Shown here one piece after another: positions 36,747 through 45,086 of a stretch of 64,000 bases of DNA (the stretch's first letter is position 1; every line of letters begins with the position of its first letter). The stretch is from Bacillota bacterium (lineage in GTDB: Bacteria > Bacillota > Clostridia > Lachnospirales > Lachnospiraceae). The translations under genes were made by a program, and so were the position numbers. The DNA is taken from positions 33,008 to 97,007 of the forward strand of contig JAEWYQ010000018.1 in NCBI GenBank assembly GCA_023395555.1, given 5' to 3'. The notes beneath the pieces were generated by a model. That model was not told the origin of the DNA. It saw nothing but the letters and a program-made list of their open reading frames with translations, and ran no database searches.

Positions 36747-37610
36747 TTATTCTTTACCCTCTTCTGCAATTGCCAGGAATGCTCCCAGACTTCCCCGCTG
36801 TCCTTGTGTCTTACGATGGGAAAATAAAAGATCCTCATTACAGCAAGTACAGACTCTGCTGATATGAATATTCTTATGGGAAAGGCCTGTCTGTAATAGA
36901 ATCTGGCGGTTGGCTTCCCATAAATCACAGCTGAATTTCCCGGCTTCCCTACGGGGTGTCAGAATACCGGTATCATAGGCTCCGGGAAAGACACGTTCGA
37001 ACTCTGAGGCTACTTCGACACCGATTTCGAAGCAGTCACGGCAGATGGACGGGCCGATCACAGCGATGATATCCTCCGGGCGGCTGCCGAAGTGCTTGTG
37101 CATCTCTTCTACGGTAATTCTGCCGATCTCCGCCACTGTTCCCCGCCATCCCGAATGGGAAAGGCCGATGGAACGCCGGTTCACATCTACAAAATATAAG
37201 GGCACACAGTCCGCGTACTTGGTGACCAGTGTTACATTGGTGTCTTGGGTGATCAGACCGTCGATCTCCGCATAGCCCCTGGGACGCAGGACGCCCTTTC
37301 CCCGGTCCTCCCCGGTGACAAGACGGATATTGGTCTTATGGACCTGCTGGGATAATACCAGGCTTTCTATATCCACTCCGATGCTCTCTGCCATCCGGCG
37401 GAAGTTCTCCCTGATATTTTCAGGCGAATCCGGAGCCAGACCGGTGGTATTGCCGAGATTCATAGAGGAATAAACACCCTCGCTGACCCCGCCCAGACGG
37501 GTGGAAAAGCCGTGCCGGATAAAGGGAAGCTCTGAGAGGACAGGGAAGGACAGATAAGGGATCTCCCTGCTAAAATCAATTTGCGCGTCAGAGGAATTCT
37601 GAAATTTCAT
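36747..37610 (-). CDS. pgeF: PgeF/YfiH family peptidoglycan-editing or purine nucleoside phosphorylase protein
   Basis: A 287-residue DUF152 protein (Bacillus YlmD). Metal/active-site residues are visible: KYADCVPLYF (Cys), LSHSGWRGT (His) and the HF...VIGPSIC region. Members were called laccases; E. coli PgeF removes wrong L-Ser-containing precursors and human FAMIN/YfiH have nucleoside phosphorylase activity. AGGTGA lies 7 nt before the ATG at 37610; the frame is open to 37667. It is apart from ylmE-sepF here, unlike in Bacillus. Confidence 0.9.
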   Translation of the reverse strand: MKFQNSSDAQIDFSREIPYLSFPVLSELPFIRHGFSTRLGGVSEGVYSSMNLGNTTGLAPDSPENIRENFRRMAESIGVDIESLVLSQQVHKTNIRLVTGEDRGKGVLRPRGYAEIDGLITQDTNVTLVTKYADCVPLYFVDVNRRSIGLSHSGWRGTVAEIGRITVEEMHKHFGSRPEDIIAVIGPSICRDCFEIGVEVASEFERVFPGAYDTGILTPRREAGKFSCDLWEANRQILLQTGLSHKNIHISRVCTCCNEDLLFSHRKTQGQRGSLGAFLAIAEEGKE

Positions 37611-37740
37611 AGAAATCACCTGGCCTTTCTTATGAATCGGATGGATGGGATACTCCCAGTATGCCAATAGCTTTCGGTCAATAAGCTTCGGCTGTTTAGC
37701 TGCTTGCTCATAACTTTATTTTGGCTTCACAGCGACGGGA

Positions 37741-38091
37741 TTATATCCCGTCAAAGGCATTTTTAATGAGGGAAATCTCATTATCAAGAATGACAACAAC
37801 ATCAAAACGACAGGGCGTATCTACGGGAAGCCGGTGCAGCAGCATGTAGAATTCCGCCGTGTGAACAATCTTTCGTATCTTATGGGGCGTAACGGCTTCC
37901 GACGGGTAACCGCTGGAGGAACTGGAGCGGTATTTTACCTCAATAAAGCAGAGATAGCCTTCGTTTCTTGCGATCAGGTCAATCTCCCCGATTCTGCAGC
38001 GGAAGTTGCGCTCCAAAATGGTGTATCCCCGGTCCGCAAGATATCCGGCGGCCTGCTCCTCGAACTTGGAACCCACAGCCCGCTTATTCAT
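37741..38091 (-). CDS. YraN family (UPF0102) nuclease-fold protein
   Basis: A 116-residue protein with the endonuclease-like core G-E-I-D-L-I and I-E-V-K (CRIGEIDLIARN and FIEVKYR), typical of the YraN family, of uncertain function. Starts at 38091, overlapping the end of the YlqH-like gene, in a rnhB-ylqH-yraN string that is common in clostridia. Confidence 0.9.
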   Translation of the reverse strand: MNKRAVGSKFEEQAAGYLADRGYTILERNFRCRIGEIDLIARNEGYLCFIEVKYRSSSSSGYPSEAVTPHKIRKIVHTAEFYMLLHRLPVDTPCRFDVVVILDNEISLIKNAFDGI

Positions 38092-38419
38092 CCGCCATAC
38101 CTGCCTTACCCTTGATCCGGTCCATCCGGTCAACAAAAACCAGGATTTCAGCTACAATCTCATATAGCTCGGGAGGAATCATCTCCCCAAGCTCCAGCCT
38201 GGACAGGGTATCCGCCAGCTTTGCATCCTGATGCAGCGGAACCTGGGCCTCCCGGGCCCGGTTGATGATCTTCTCGGCAAGATAGCCCTTTCCTGTGGCA
38301 ATGACCTTGGGAGCATCCTCACCTGCCTCATAAGAAAGTGCGACAGCGGTTTTATTCTTGAATATGAAATCAGCCTCTTGCTGCTTCTGGTTGTTTCCTT
38401 CCTGTCTGGATTCTTCCAT
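38084..38419 (-). CDS. YlqH/FhlB-like protein (C-terminal FlhB-type cytoplasmic domain)
   Basis: A 111-residue soluble protein that matches the cytoplasmic part of FlhB/EscU type III export switch proteins (KTAVALSYEAGEDAPKVIATGKGYLAEKIINRA), but lacks the membrane part and the autocleavage NPTH site. It is found alone next to rnhB in many Firmicutes (Bacillus YlqH) with no flagellar genes around. GGAGG lies just before the ATG at 38419; an earlier ATG at 38446 overlaps the rnhB stop and is possible. Confidence 0.85.
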   Translation of the reverse strand: MEESRQEGNNQKQQEADFIFKNKTAVALSYEAGEDAPKVIATGKGYLAEKIINRAREAQVPLHQDAKLADTLSRLELGEMIPPELYEIVAEILVFVDRMDRIKGKAGMADE

Positions 38420-38445
38420 AAAGCCTCCTTTCCCCTTGTCTTGCA

Positions 38446-39240
38446 TTAAGCCGGAGCAAATTTCTTCACAAAGGATCTGCGGTGAATCGGCGTCAGCCCA
38501 TGCTGACGGATGGCTTCTATATGCCTGGCGGAGCCATATCCCTTATTACCGGCAAAATCATACTGGGGAAAGACCTGGTGATAGGCTCCCATCATGCGGT
38601 CCCTCGTCACCTTGGCTATTATGCTGGCCGCCGCAATGGAGATGCTCTTGGCATCCCCCTTGATAATGGGAACCTGGCGGATGGAAATCCCCGGTATGGT
38701 AACCGCGTCGTTTAACAGTATATCCGGTTTAACGCTAAGATTTCCGATGGCCTTGCGCATGGCTTCATAGGTGGCCTGCAATATATTGACCTCATCGATC
38801 TGATCCGGGGGAACGCTTCCCAGACCGAAGGCAATTGCCTTATCTATGATCTCATCATACAGCTCCTCCCTCTTCTTCTCCGAGAGCTGTTTGGAGTCAT
38901 TAATATATAAGATATTACAATCCTTCGGAAGGATGACCGCCGCGGCAATGACCGGCCCGGCAAGGGGTCCCCTGCCCACCTCGTCAATACCGCAGATATA
39001 TTCAAATTCACTATATTTTCTTTCATATTCCTTCATTTTATCCAAGCGCTCCAATTCCTTCTGAAGTGCCTGCGTCCGGCTGCGGTACTGATTGCAGACC
39101 GTAATAACCCCGCTTCGCTGATCCGATGCATATTGATCCAGCAATCCGGGAATCTCCTCTGCCGAGGCCTGCATAAATTCCAATTTAATCAGGGATATCT
39201 TCTTCGGAACCGTATCCTTGGGACCATTTCCATTTAACAT
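38446..39240 (-). CDS. rnhB: Ribonuclease HII
   Basis: Removes ribonucleotides from DNA. The type II core begins with GIDEVGRGPLAGP (Asp-Glu pair near residue 85) and has NDSKQLSEKKR and KGDAKSISIAAASIIAKVTRD. A charged N-terminal domain of about 75 residues comes first, longer than in E. coli RNase HII but usual in Firmicutes. The window thus carries both RNase HI and RNase HII. AAGGAGG precedes the ATG. Confidence 0.96.
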   Translation of the reverse strand: MLNGNGPKDTVPKKISLIKLEFMQASAEEIPGLLDQYASDQRSGVITVCNQYRSRTQALQKELERLDKMKEYERKYSEFEYICGIDEVGRGPLAGPVIAAAVILPKDCNILYINDSKQLSEKKREELYDEIIDKAIAFGLGSVPPDQIDEVNILQATYEAMRKAIGNLSVKPDILLNDAVTIPGISIRQVPIIKGDAKSISIAAASIIAKVTRDRMMGAYHQVFPQYDFAGNKGYGSARHIEAIRQHGLTPIHRRSFVKKFAPA

Positions 39241-39350
39241 GGAGAGCCCTCCTTTTTCATGTGTTTTTGCTATACAATCCTATGCCTTTCATCCTGTGCG
39301 AGGGAGCAGCATGCCCTCCTCCCTGTATCATCCCATAGACAAGAAACCGT

Positions 39351-40226
39351 TTACGGTTTTTTATTCTCCGGCGGAAACTCCAGGGTGATGTTCCCCAGCT
39401 TTGTACTCCGGAAATCATCAATAAACAGGCCGGCAGCGCGCTCCAGATCCGGTTCCCCGCCCTTTAACAGGCAGGAACGCTTTCTGGCTATCTCCTCCAG
39501 CACCGCCGCAGCCCGGGGAATATCCAGTTCCCCCTCCGGCATCTCCACCCCGTAACGGCTTTGCAAAACCTCCGGGTAGTGCTTATGAAGCAGCAGAATC
39601 AACTCCAGGGACATCTCCGATGTATCCACAATATTATCATTAATGGAGCCGATCAGAGCCAGCTTCAGACCTACGGACTGATCCTCAAATTTAGGCCAGA
39701 GAATTCCCGGTGTGTCCAGCAGCTCTATGGTCTTGCTCAGGCGAATCCACTGCTTTCCCTTGGTAACCCCCGGCTTATTCCCCGTCTTCGTGGAAGCCTT
39801 TCCTACAAAGCTGTTAATAAAAGTGGATTTTCCCACATTGGGAATACCGACGATCATGGCACGCACAGGACGGTTTAAGATGCCCCTCCTGCGGTCACGC
39901 TCTATCTTGGCCTGACATGCCTTGTTCACGATATCCTGAACCTGCTTCACCCCTGCACCGCTCCGGGAATTCACCAAGGTGGCATAATAGCCCTTCTGCT
40001 CAAAATATTCCTTCCATGCCTGATTATAACGCTGATCCGCCATATCCGCCTTATTGAGCAGCATTACCCTGGATTTATTCTGTGCCAGCGTATCAATATC
40101 CGGATTCATGCTGGAATATGGTATTCTGGCATCTACCAGCTCAATCACCACATCAATCAGCTTCATATCCTCCTGCATGGACCGTTTTGCCTTCGCCATA
40201 TGACCGGGATACCATTGAAAATGCAT
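39351..40226 (-). CDS. rbgA: Ribosome biogenesis GTPase RbgA (YlqF)
   Basis: A circularly permuted GTPase for late 50S assembly. The order is G4-G1-G3 as expected: NKADMAD (near 57), GIPNVGKSTFIN (near 125) and DTPGILWPK (near 173). 291 residues, standard size. GGAGG precedes the ATG. It is encoded after lepB and before rnhB, as in Bacillus (rplS-ylqF-rnhB). Confidence 0.96.
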   Translation of the reverse strand: MHFQWYPGHMAKAKRSMQEDMKLIDVVIELVDARIPYSSMNPDIDTLAQNKSRVMLLNKADMADQRYNQAWKEYFEQKGYYATLVNSRSGAGVKQVQDIVNKACQAKIERDRRRGILNRPVRAMIVGIPNVGKSTFINSFVGKASTKTGNKPGVTKGKQWIRLSKTIELLDTPGILWPKFEDQSVGLKLALIGSINDNIVDTSEMSLELILLLHKHYPEVLQSRYGVEMPEGELDIPRAAAVLEEIARKRSCLLKGGEPDLERAAGLFIDDFRSTKLGNITLEFPPENKKP

Positions 40227-40263
40227 TGATTACCTCCTGCCGCCGGACATTTTGCCCGGCCTC

Positions 40264-40866
40264 TTACTCTTTTTCTTTCTCTGTTTCTTTAAGCAAATTC
40301 AGCTTATTTACAAAATTAAAGGGGGATGTCCGGATGAATGCCTTACCGACGATTTCCTCCCGCCGTATCATGCCCACACTGGCAAAACGGCTGTCCTCGC
40401 TGTTATTGCGATTATCACCCAGTACAAAATATTCATTCTCTTCTAATTTAATCTCTTCCGCGGCAAGCCCGTAATTTCCCATAGGCTCCACATTGACGAT
40501 TTCCTTGACAGGCTCTCCGTCAATATAGATCACTCCATCCTGAAAATGGACGGTCTCTTCCGGAAGGGCGATAATCCGCTTGATATCATAATAGCTGTGC
40601 TCTTCCCCGCTTTGCTTAAAGACAATCACATCAAAACGCTTCGGATCAGTAAAACGGTAGGAGAATTTATTAATAATAATCTGTTCCCCGTCAAACAAGG
40701 TATTCTCCATGGAGATTCCTACCATTTCCGTCCGCTCCAGGGCATAGTATACGATAAAATAGGCCAGAAAAATCACTGCCGCAATCTGTGCCGCCCAGAT
40801 AAATACCTCAATAAAGATTTTCATAACCAGCGGTTTTTTACTTTCTTTATCAAAATCAAAATCCAT
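40264..40866 (-). CDS. lepB: Signal peptidase I
   Basis: Removes signal peptides from secreted proteins. The 200-residue protein has one N-terminal membrane helix (about 15-40), the catalytic Ser in GISMENTLFDGE, the Lys in DIKRIIALPEE, and the GDNRNNSEDSR box near the C-terminus. AGG lies 8 nt before the ATG at 40866, which is downstream of a terminator; the frame is open to 40926 but crosses that hairpin. Confidence 0.95.
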   Translation of the reverse strand: MDFDFDKESKKPLVMKIFIEVFIWAAQIAAVIFLAYFIVYYALERTEMVGISMENTLFDGEQIIINKFSYRFTDPKRFDVIVFKQSGEEHSYYDIKRIIALPEETVHFQDGVIYIDGEPVKEIVNVEPMGNYGLAAEEIKLEENEYFVLGDNRNNSEDSRFASVGMIRREEIVGKAFIRTSPFNFVNKLNLLKETEKEKE

Positions 40867-40904
40867 ACGGATGACCTGTCCCTTTCTTGATCCCATATGA
40901 TAAA

Positions 40905-40934
40905 AAAGGGACAATCTATTAAGCATTGTCCCTT
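40905..40934 (-). terminator. Terminator between rplS and lepB
   Basis: A 10-bp stem (40905-40914 with 40925-40934) and a run of T on the minus strand, just after the rplS stop. It probably lowers lepB expression from the rplS promoter. Confidence 0.75.
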
Positions 40935-40941
40935 CGTTGTA

Positions 40942-41289
40942 CTATCTGATTAACTCTTTTACCTTAGCTCTCTTACCTACTCTATCACGCAAATAGAACA
41001 GCTTAGCCTGTCTGACCTTACCGCGTCTGGTTACCTCGATCCGGTCAATGCTGGGACTGTGCAGCGGCCAAGTCTTCTCAACACCAATACCGTTGGATGT
41101 CTTTCTTACCGTAAAGGTCTCCCTTGCTCCACCATTCTGTCTCTTTAATACGGTGCCTTCAAAAACCTGAAGTCTCTCACGGTTACCTTCCTTTACCTTT
41201 GCGTAAACCTTAACCGTGTCGCCTACGTTAAAGCTGGTAACCTCTGCTTTCAACTGCTCGGCTTCAATACTCTTAATAATATCGTTCAT
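40942..41289 (-). CDS. rplS: 50S ribosomal protein L19
   Basis: A 115-residue L19 with the typical core ([26 protein letters not shown]) and basic end ([28 protein letters not shown]). The start at 41289 follows AAGGAGG; the frame is open to 41394. In most bacteria it follows trmD directly; here two unrelated genes lie between. It has its own promoter (41413-41441) and a leader that can fold (see that entry). Confidence 0.97.
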   Translation of the reverse strand: MNDIIKSIEAEQLKAEVTSFNVGDTVKVYAKVKEGNRERLQVFEGTVLKRQNGGARETFTVRKTSNGIGVEKTWPLHSPSIDRIEVTRRGKVRQAKLFYLRDRVGKRAKVKELIR

Positions 41290-41309
41290 TTTTGTGACCT
41301 CCTTCATAT

Positions 41310-41441
41310 TTAGATGTTCTTGATACGCGATACGATAAGCAGTTATTTTGCTAATATCGCTGAATATACTCCATACACGGTACCAGAGGACCATCCCATC
41401 TCACAACAATTTACTCTAACATAAACCTGCGACAATTGCAA
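41310..41441 (-). promoter_or_regulatory. Predicted promoter and structured leader of rplS
   Basis: TTGCAA (41436-41441), 17-nt spacer and TAGAGT (41413-41418). The leader can form nested stems, for example GCGATA with TATCGC and AGCA with TGCT. Firmicutes L19 mRNAs can carry an autoregulatory leader; whether this is one cannot be decided by eye. Confidence 0.4.
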
Positions 41442-41466
41442 GCATTAAATTAACAATTTCGAAGCT

Positions 41467-42954
41467 CTAATGCCCAAAGCCTTCTATTTTCCACCCGGTT
41501 TGAGGCGATTCATAAACCATACTGCAGTCCCAGAATTGTTCCCCGCTGCTTATGGTTCGATCCTCCCTGTATTGAAGATCTGCATAGACGCGAAATCTTC
41601 TTATATTTTCATCGTCTTCTCCGATTGGTTCGACTTTTGACAGTTTTACAGATTTCAGATTATCAAAATTTGATTCTCCAATATGGGCATCCGTTAAAGG
41701 AATTCCCTGCTCCTCGTTGAACAGTTCTTCATCCGGCATATTGACGGACAAATTTTCAATCAGGGTTTTCTTCGACATACAGTATTTTGCCGTCTCGAAA
41801 TCCTGTTTATCCAGGGCCTTGAAATATTCTTCGATAATCTCCTCCGGCTTTAGCTGGGACAACCTGTCTTCCTCAATATCCGCTTTCACTTTGTCCGCAA
41901 GCCAATCGTTAATAGTCTGGCCGGTTATTTTTTCAAAGCTGTTTCCTTTCAGACTGCAGGCGTTAAAGGTGCTATGCCGCCCCGCACTGATGAAGGCGCC
42001 AATTATTCTGCCTTCGCTTTTCACGGCAATCCCCCTGCAATTCTGGATCGGATAAAACTCCTGGGGCATGCTTTCGCGGATCTTATAAATTTCAACTTCA
42101 AGATTCGTGGTGTTGGAATACGCGCCCATATCAAGGCCGATATCCCTTGACAGCTCATTGTTATAGGCAAAATAATATGCATTTGGATTAAAACCGGACA
42201 GAGCTTTGATGTCACCCAGCTTGTTTTTCATCCCGCTTATCTGGTAATCAAGGGTCCATCCATAGGCTTCAAACAATGCTGGGGCATCCATGCCATCCAT
42301 GCTGAAAGTAATATCCGTATGCTCAAAAAGGGATGCAATATAGCGCGCGAAATCTGTCCCTGTATCGCAAAGACCGCCATCCCTTTCGATATACGCTTTA
42401 TTATTCAGCGTATCATAGTAAAGCAGGCAGCTATATCCTCCGATTTCATTTGACACTTCAATCTGGTATTGATCCGTATGATTGTTTTTCAGGCTCTCCT
42501 TATGCTCGGAGTGCTTGCTTCCTCTTATACTCCCATCAATGTATGACACTGCCTGGGCATTGGTTGTTTCAAACATATCTGATGCTGCAAATCCTTTATT
42601 TTCTGAAAGAGATGAAATTTTTATTTTGTCATATTCCGCGTCGGCATATACCGTATCGGGGAGTTGAGAAGGAGTAGCTTCCATCGGATTCGAAGCATCA
42701 TTCGGACTTTTCTGGTCATTTGTGCTGCTTTGGATGTCTGGGCCTACCTGACTGCCCTGCCCCTTTTCTTCCTGCAAAGCTGTAGGGGTTCCTTCCGCCT
42801 GCCTGCTGACCATAAGAATAAGACTGACTGCAGCAACAATTATGATTGCCGCAGCACTTACCCAAAATCTCGGTTTTTTATAATGCAGAATATTCTTTAC
42901 TCTTTCTTTTGCGCCTGTTTCACCAAAGGCAAGAGGACTTAGGAATCTGCTCAT
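41467..42954 (-). CDS. BlaR1/M56-like membrane protein lacking the protease domain
   Basis: A 495-residue protein. The first 50 residues (SPLAFGETGAKERVKNILHYKKPRFW, then a hydrophobic helix about 32-50) match the segment that normally follows the HExxH metalloprotease domain of M56/BlaR1 proteins in Lachnospiraceae. The four-helix protease domain is absent: there is no HExxH. A Ser/Pro/Gln-rich linker leads to an extracytoplasmic part and a C-terminal DUF4829-like domain (LKPEEIIEEYFKALDKQDF). Its start overlaps the blaI stop (ATGA), so the two are coupled. Confidence 0.7.
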   Translation of the reverse strand: MSRFLSPLAFGETGAKERVKNILHYKKPRFWVSAAAIIIVAAVSLILMVSRQAEGTPTALQEEKGQGSQVGPDIQSSTNDQKSPNDASNPMEATPSQLPDTVYADAEYDKIKISSLSENKGFAASDMFETTNAQAVSYIDGSIRGSKHSEHKESLKNNHTDQYQIEVSNEIGGYSCLLYYDTLNNKAYIERDGGLCDTGTDFARYIASLFEHTDITFSMDGMDAPALFEAYGWTLDYQISGMKNKLGDIKALSGFNPNAYYFAYNNELSRDIGLDMGAYSNTTNLEVEIYKIRESMPQEFYPIQNCRGIAVKSEGRIIGAFISAGRHSTFNACSLKGNSFEKITGQTINDWLADKVKADIEEDRLSQLKPEEIIEEYFKALDKQDFETAKYCMSKKTLIENLSVNMPDEELFNEEQGIPLTDAHIGESNFDNLKSVKLSKVEPIGEDDENIRRFRVYADLQYREDRTISSGEQFWDCSMVYESPQTGWKIEGFGH

Positions 42955-43310
42955 TTCGTCACCTCCTCAATCATTTTCTTGATTTGCTCCGCCTCACTTT
43001 GGGTGAGCTTCTTGTTTTGTAAAAATGCGGCAACAAAGGAGGGCAATGAATTATCGAATGCCTTTTCCAATAATTGCTCACTCTCGTATTTTTGTACCTG
43101 GATCCGTTGAACAAGGGCAGTCACTACAGCATTTTCATTTTTCAATACCCCCCGCTCCGACAACCGTTTAATTACGGAATAGGTAGTGGATTTTTTCCAC
43201 CCGAATTCGCTTTGGCACAGCTTGACCAGCTCCGTAGAGTTAATCGGTTCTTTTTCCCAGACAATACACATAAAGCGGTATTCGGCGTCAAATAATTTTA
43301 AACTCTCCAT
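42951..43310 (-). CDS. BlaI/MecI/CopY-family transcriptional regulator
   Basis: A 119-residue winged-helix repressor: LFDAEYRFMCIVWEKEPINSTELV opens the domain and SEFGWKKSTTYSVIKRLSERG is the recognition helix region; the C-terminal helices serve dimerisation and carry the site where BlaR1-type proteases cut in relatives. The start at 43310 is chosen because it begins the domain; the frame is open to 43346. Upstream is an 87-nt leader shared with the gene at 51532-53055. It overlaps the protease-less BlaR1-like gene. Confidence 0.85.
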   Translation of the reverse strand: MESLKLFDAEYRFMCIVWEKEPINSTELVKLCQSEFGWKKSTTYSVIKRLSERGVLKNENAVVTALVQRIQVQKYESEQLLEKAFDNSLPSFVAAFLQNKKLTQSEAEQIKKMIEEVTK

Positions 43311-43394
43311 AGTTATGTCCATGCCCTGTCCCGCACAAATCGCCATGAAAGTGCCGGCATGGATCCGTTCCCCCTCTCATCTATATATTCCATT
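43308..43394 (-). ncRNA. Shared structured leader, copy A (upstream of blaI-like gene)
   Basis: An 87-nt segment ending at the blaI start codon is 76% identical without gaps to 53053-53139. Both copies fold the same way on the minus strand: an outer stem of 8-9 bp (here 43356-43363 with 43318-43325), an inner GCAC/GTGC stem (43351-43354 with 43333-43336) and a 14-nt loop. Differences in the outer stem change A-U to G-U and G-C to G-U, which keeps pairing. The 3' arm overlaps the likely ribosome-binding site. The class is not recognised; it could be a cis-regulatory RNA or a relic of a repeat. Confidence 0.5.
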
Positions 43395-43420
43395 TCTCTC
43401 AACCTTGCTTCTCTTTAAAA

Positions 43421-43462
43421 GACGAATGCGTTAGACCTCATTATTAGTCTAACGCATTCGTC
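43421..43462 (-). terminator. Terminator after trmD
   Basis: A perfect 16-bp stem (43421-43436 with 43447-43462) with a 10-nt loop, followed on the minus strand by TTTT. It separates trmD from the inserted blaI cassette. Confidence 0.8.
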
Positions 43463-43484
43463 CTGCATTTGTCAAGATCATTCC

Positions 43485-44261
43485 TTAATATACATCGTAA
43501 TTTCTCTGGAAAATCAGCTTAGTAAGGAATTCTCCCTCTTCCTCGGATAGATTTGCCTTCTCCAGCAGATCCGGGCGGCGTTCCAGGGTCCGAAGGATTG
43601 ATTGCTGTCTTCTCCAGGTATCGATATTGGCATGGTGCCCGCTCAGCAATACCTCGGGAACCTTCCGGCCCATAAAAATCTCCGGTCTGGTATACTGGGG
43701 ATACTCCAGGAGGTTGTCCTGGAAGGATTCAAACTCGGAGGATACCTCGTTATTCAGCACACCGGGAATCAACCGGGAAATGGCATCAATCATAACCATA
43801 GCCGGCAGCTCTCCGCCCGTCAGAACATAATCACCAATGGACACATAATCCGTCACGATCATCTCCAGCACCCGTTCGTCAATTCCCTCATAATGCCCGC
43901 AGAGAAAGATCAGATCCTCTTCCCGTGCAAATTCCTGAGCCATGCCCTGGTTAAAGATGCTTCCCTGAGGGGTGACATAGACTACCTTCGGCTTATAGTC
44001 GGAGCCTTCCTCCTGCCTGGAAAGACGGATATGATTTGCCAGATATCCGTAGGCCTTATAAACCGGCTCCGCTTGCATCACCATACCGGCTCCGCCTCCG
44101 TAGGGATAATCATCCACCCTCATATGCTTATCGCTGCTGAAATCCCTGATATTTACCGTATTGACGGAAATCAGCCCTTTCTCCATTGCTCTTCCGGTAA
44201 TGCTGGTATTGAGTCCCTGCTGTATCATATCCGGGAAAAGCGTAAGTACATGAAAATTCAT
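43485..44261 (-). CDS. trmD: tRNA (guanine-N1)-methyltransferase TrmD
   Basis: Makes m1G37 in tRNAs that read CNN codons and proline GGG; it is a SPOUT (knotted) methyltransferase. The 258-residue protein has the knot region YVTPQGSIFNQ, LCGHYEGIDERV and VSIGDYVLTGGELPAM. AGAAAGGTG precedes the ATG. A degenerate tandem repeat fills the spacer to rimM. Confidence 0.97.
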   Translation of the reverse strand: MNFHVLTLFPDMIQQGLNTSITGRAMEKGLISVNTVNIRDFSSDKHMRVDDYPYGGGAGMVMQAEPVYKAYGYLANHIRLSRQEEGSDYKPKVVYVTPQGSIFNQGMAQEFAREEDLIFLCGHYEGIDERVLEMIVTDYVSIGDYVLTGGELPAMVMIDAISRLIPGVLNNEVSSEFESFQDNLLEYPQYTRPEIFMGRKVPEVLLSGHHANIDTWRRQQSILRTLERRPDLLEKANLSEEEGEFLTKLIFQRNYDVY

Positions 44262-44269
44262 CCGAGTAC

Positions 44270-44392
44270 ACCTTTCTTACATTATTCCGTTCGCATTATT
44301 TTGCTTACATTATTGTGATTACATTACCTTATTCCACTCATCTTATTTCACTTACCTTATTTCATTCATCTTACTTCATTTGCCTTACTCAC
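44270..44392 (-). repeat. Degenerate tandem repeat between rimM and trmD
   Basis: The spacer is built of imperfect units such as AATAAGGTAAGTG and AATAATGTAAG on the minus strand, from the rimM stop to the trmD ribosome-binding site. The pattern suggests growth by slippage. It is low-complexity and carries no ORF of note. Confidence 0.65.
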
Positions 44393-44899
44393 TTACCTTA
44401 ACCCATCCAGCAAATGAACTACAATCTTGCGGTTTGTTACATCCACATCCAGAATACATTCCTTAATAGAAGGGATAAGAAGCTCTTTCCCTTCCAGGGT
44501 GTCTACGACATACACATCATTGGCGGCAGTGGTGAGAATCTCTGCCAGTGTCCCCAGCTTGCTGCCATCTTCAGTATATACCGTGGAACCGATCAAGTCA
44601 AAGATAAAATATTCCCCCTCCTCCAGGGCTACCGCATCCTCCCGGCGAATCAGAATATCCTTTCCCCTGTATTTCTCGATTTCATTGATATCATCAATTC
44701 CTTTGAACTTTAGGATTACCAATTGTTTAAAAAACTTAACCGCTTCCAGCTCCAGCTCCAGGAGCTCCTTTCCCGTATCCAGAAATATCTTCTTCAGTTC
44801 CTTGAACCGGTTGGGATCATCGGTGGTAGGAAACACCTTAACCTCACCGCGAATCCCGTGGGTGGTGGTAATAACACCAACTCTAAGAAAATCGTCCAT
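44393..44899 (-). CDS. rimM: 16S rRNA processing protein RimM
   Basis: Assists maturation of the 30S head with S19. The 168-residue protein has the N-terminal RimM barrel ([20 protein letters not shown]) and the C-terminal PRC barrel ([22 protein letters not shown]). The start at 44899 has GGGAUGGG-like purines upstream; the frame is open to 44944. A hairpin terminator lies between it and the KH gene, so it may also have its own promoter. Confidence 0.95.
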   Translation of the reverse strand: MDDFLRVGVITTTHGIRGEVKVFPTTDDPNRFKELKKIFLDTGKELLELELEAVKFFKQLVILKFKGIDDINEIEKYRGKDILIRREDAVALEEGEYFIFDLIGSTVYTEDGSKLGTLAEILTTAANDVYVVDTLEGKELLIPSIKECILDVDVTNRKIVVHLLDGLR

Positions 44900-44990
44900 C
44901 TTGTCCCATCCCTTTCCCTGGCCTATGCCTTTCTCTTGTCTCATCTATCAAAATCCCGCCCGTGAAACCGGCAGGAAAACATCACAGTAC

Positions 44991-45047
44991 AAAAAGAAGC
45001 TGTTCCACTATGCCAATTATGAAAAATCTGACATAACAAACAGCTTC
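44991..45047 (-). terminator. Terminator between KH gene and rimM
   Basis: A 9-bp outer stem (44996-45004 with 45039-45047) and an inner paired segment, followed by TTTTT on the minus strand. It may act as a partial terminator that adjusts rimM/trmD relative to rpsP. Confidence 0.7.
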
Positions 45048-45086
45048 CTCGATTTTGCACAGGAAAAACTGCAGTTGGATTACCTG

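Noticed and set aside
38084..38446. Flagellar or type III export function for the FlhB-like gene
   Set aside because: The protein lacks the membrane part and the NPTH cleavage site, and there are no other export genes nearby; it is the stand-alone YlqH type.
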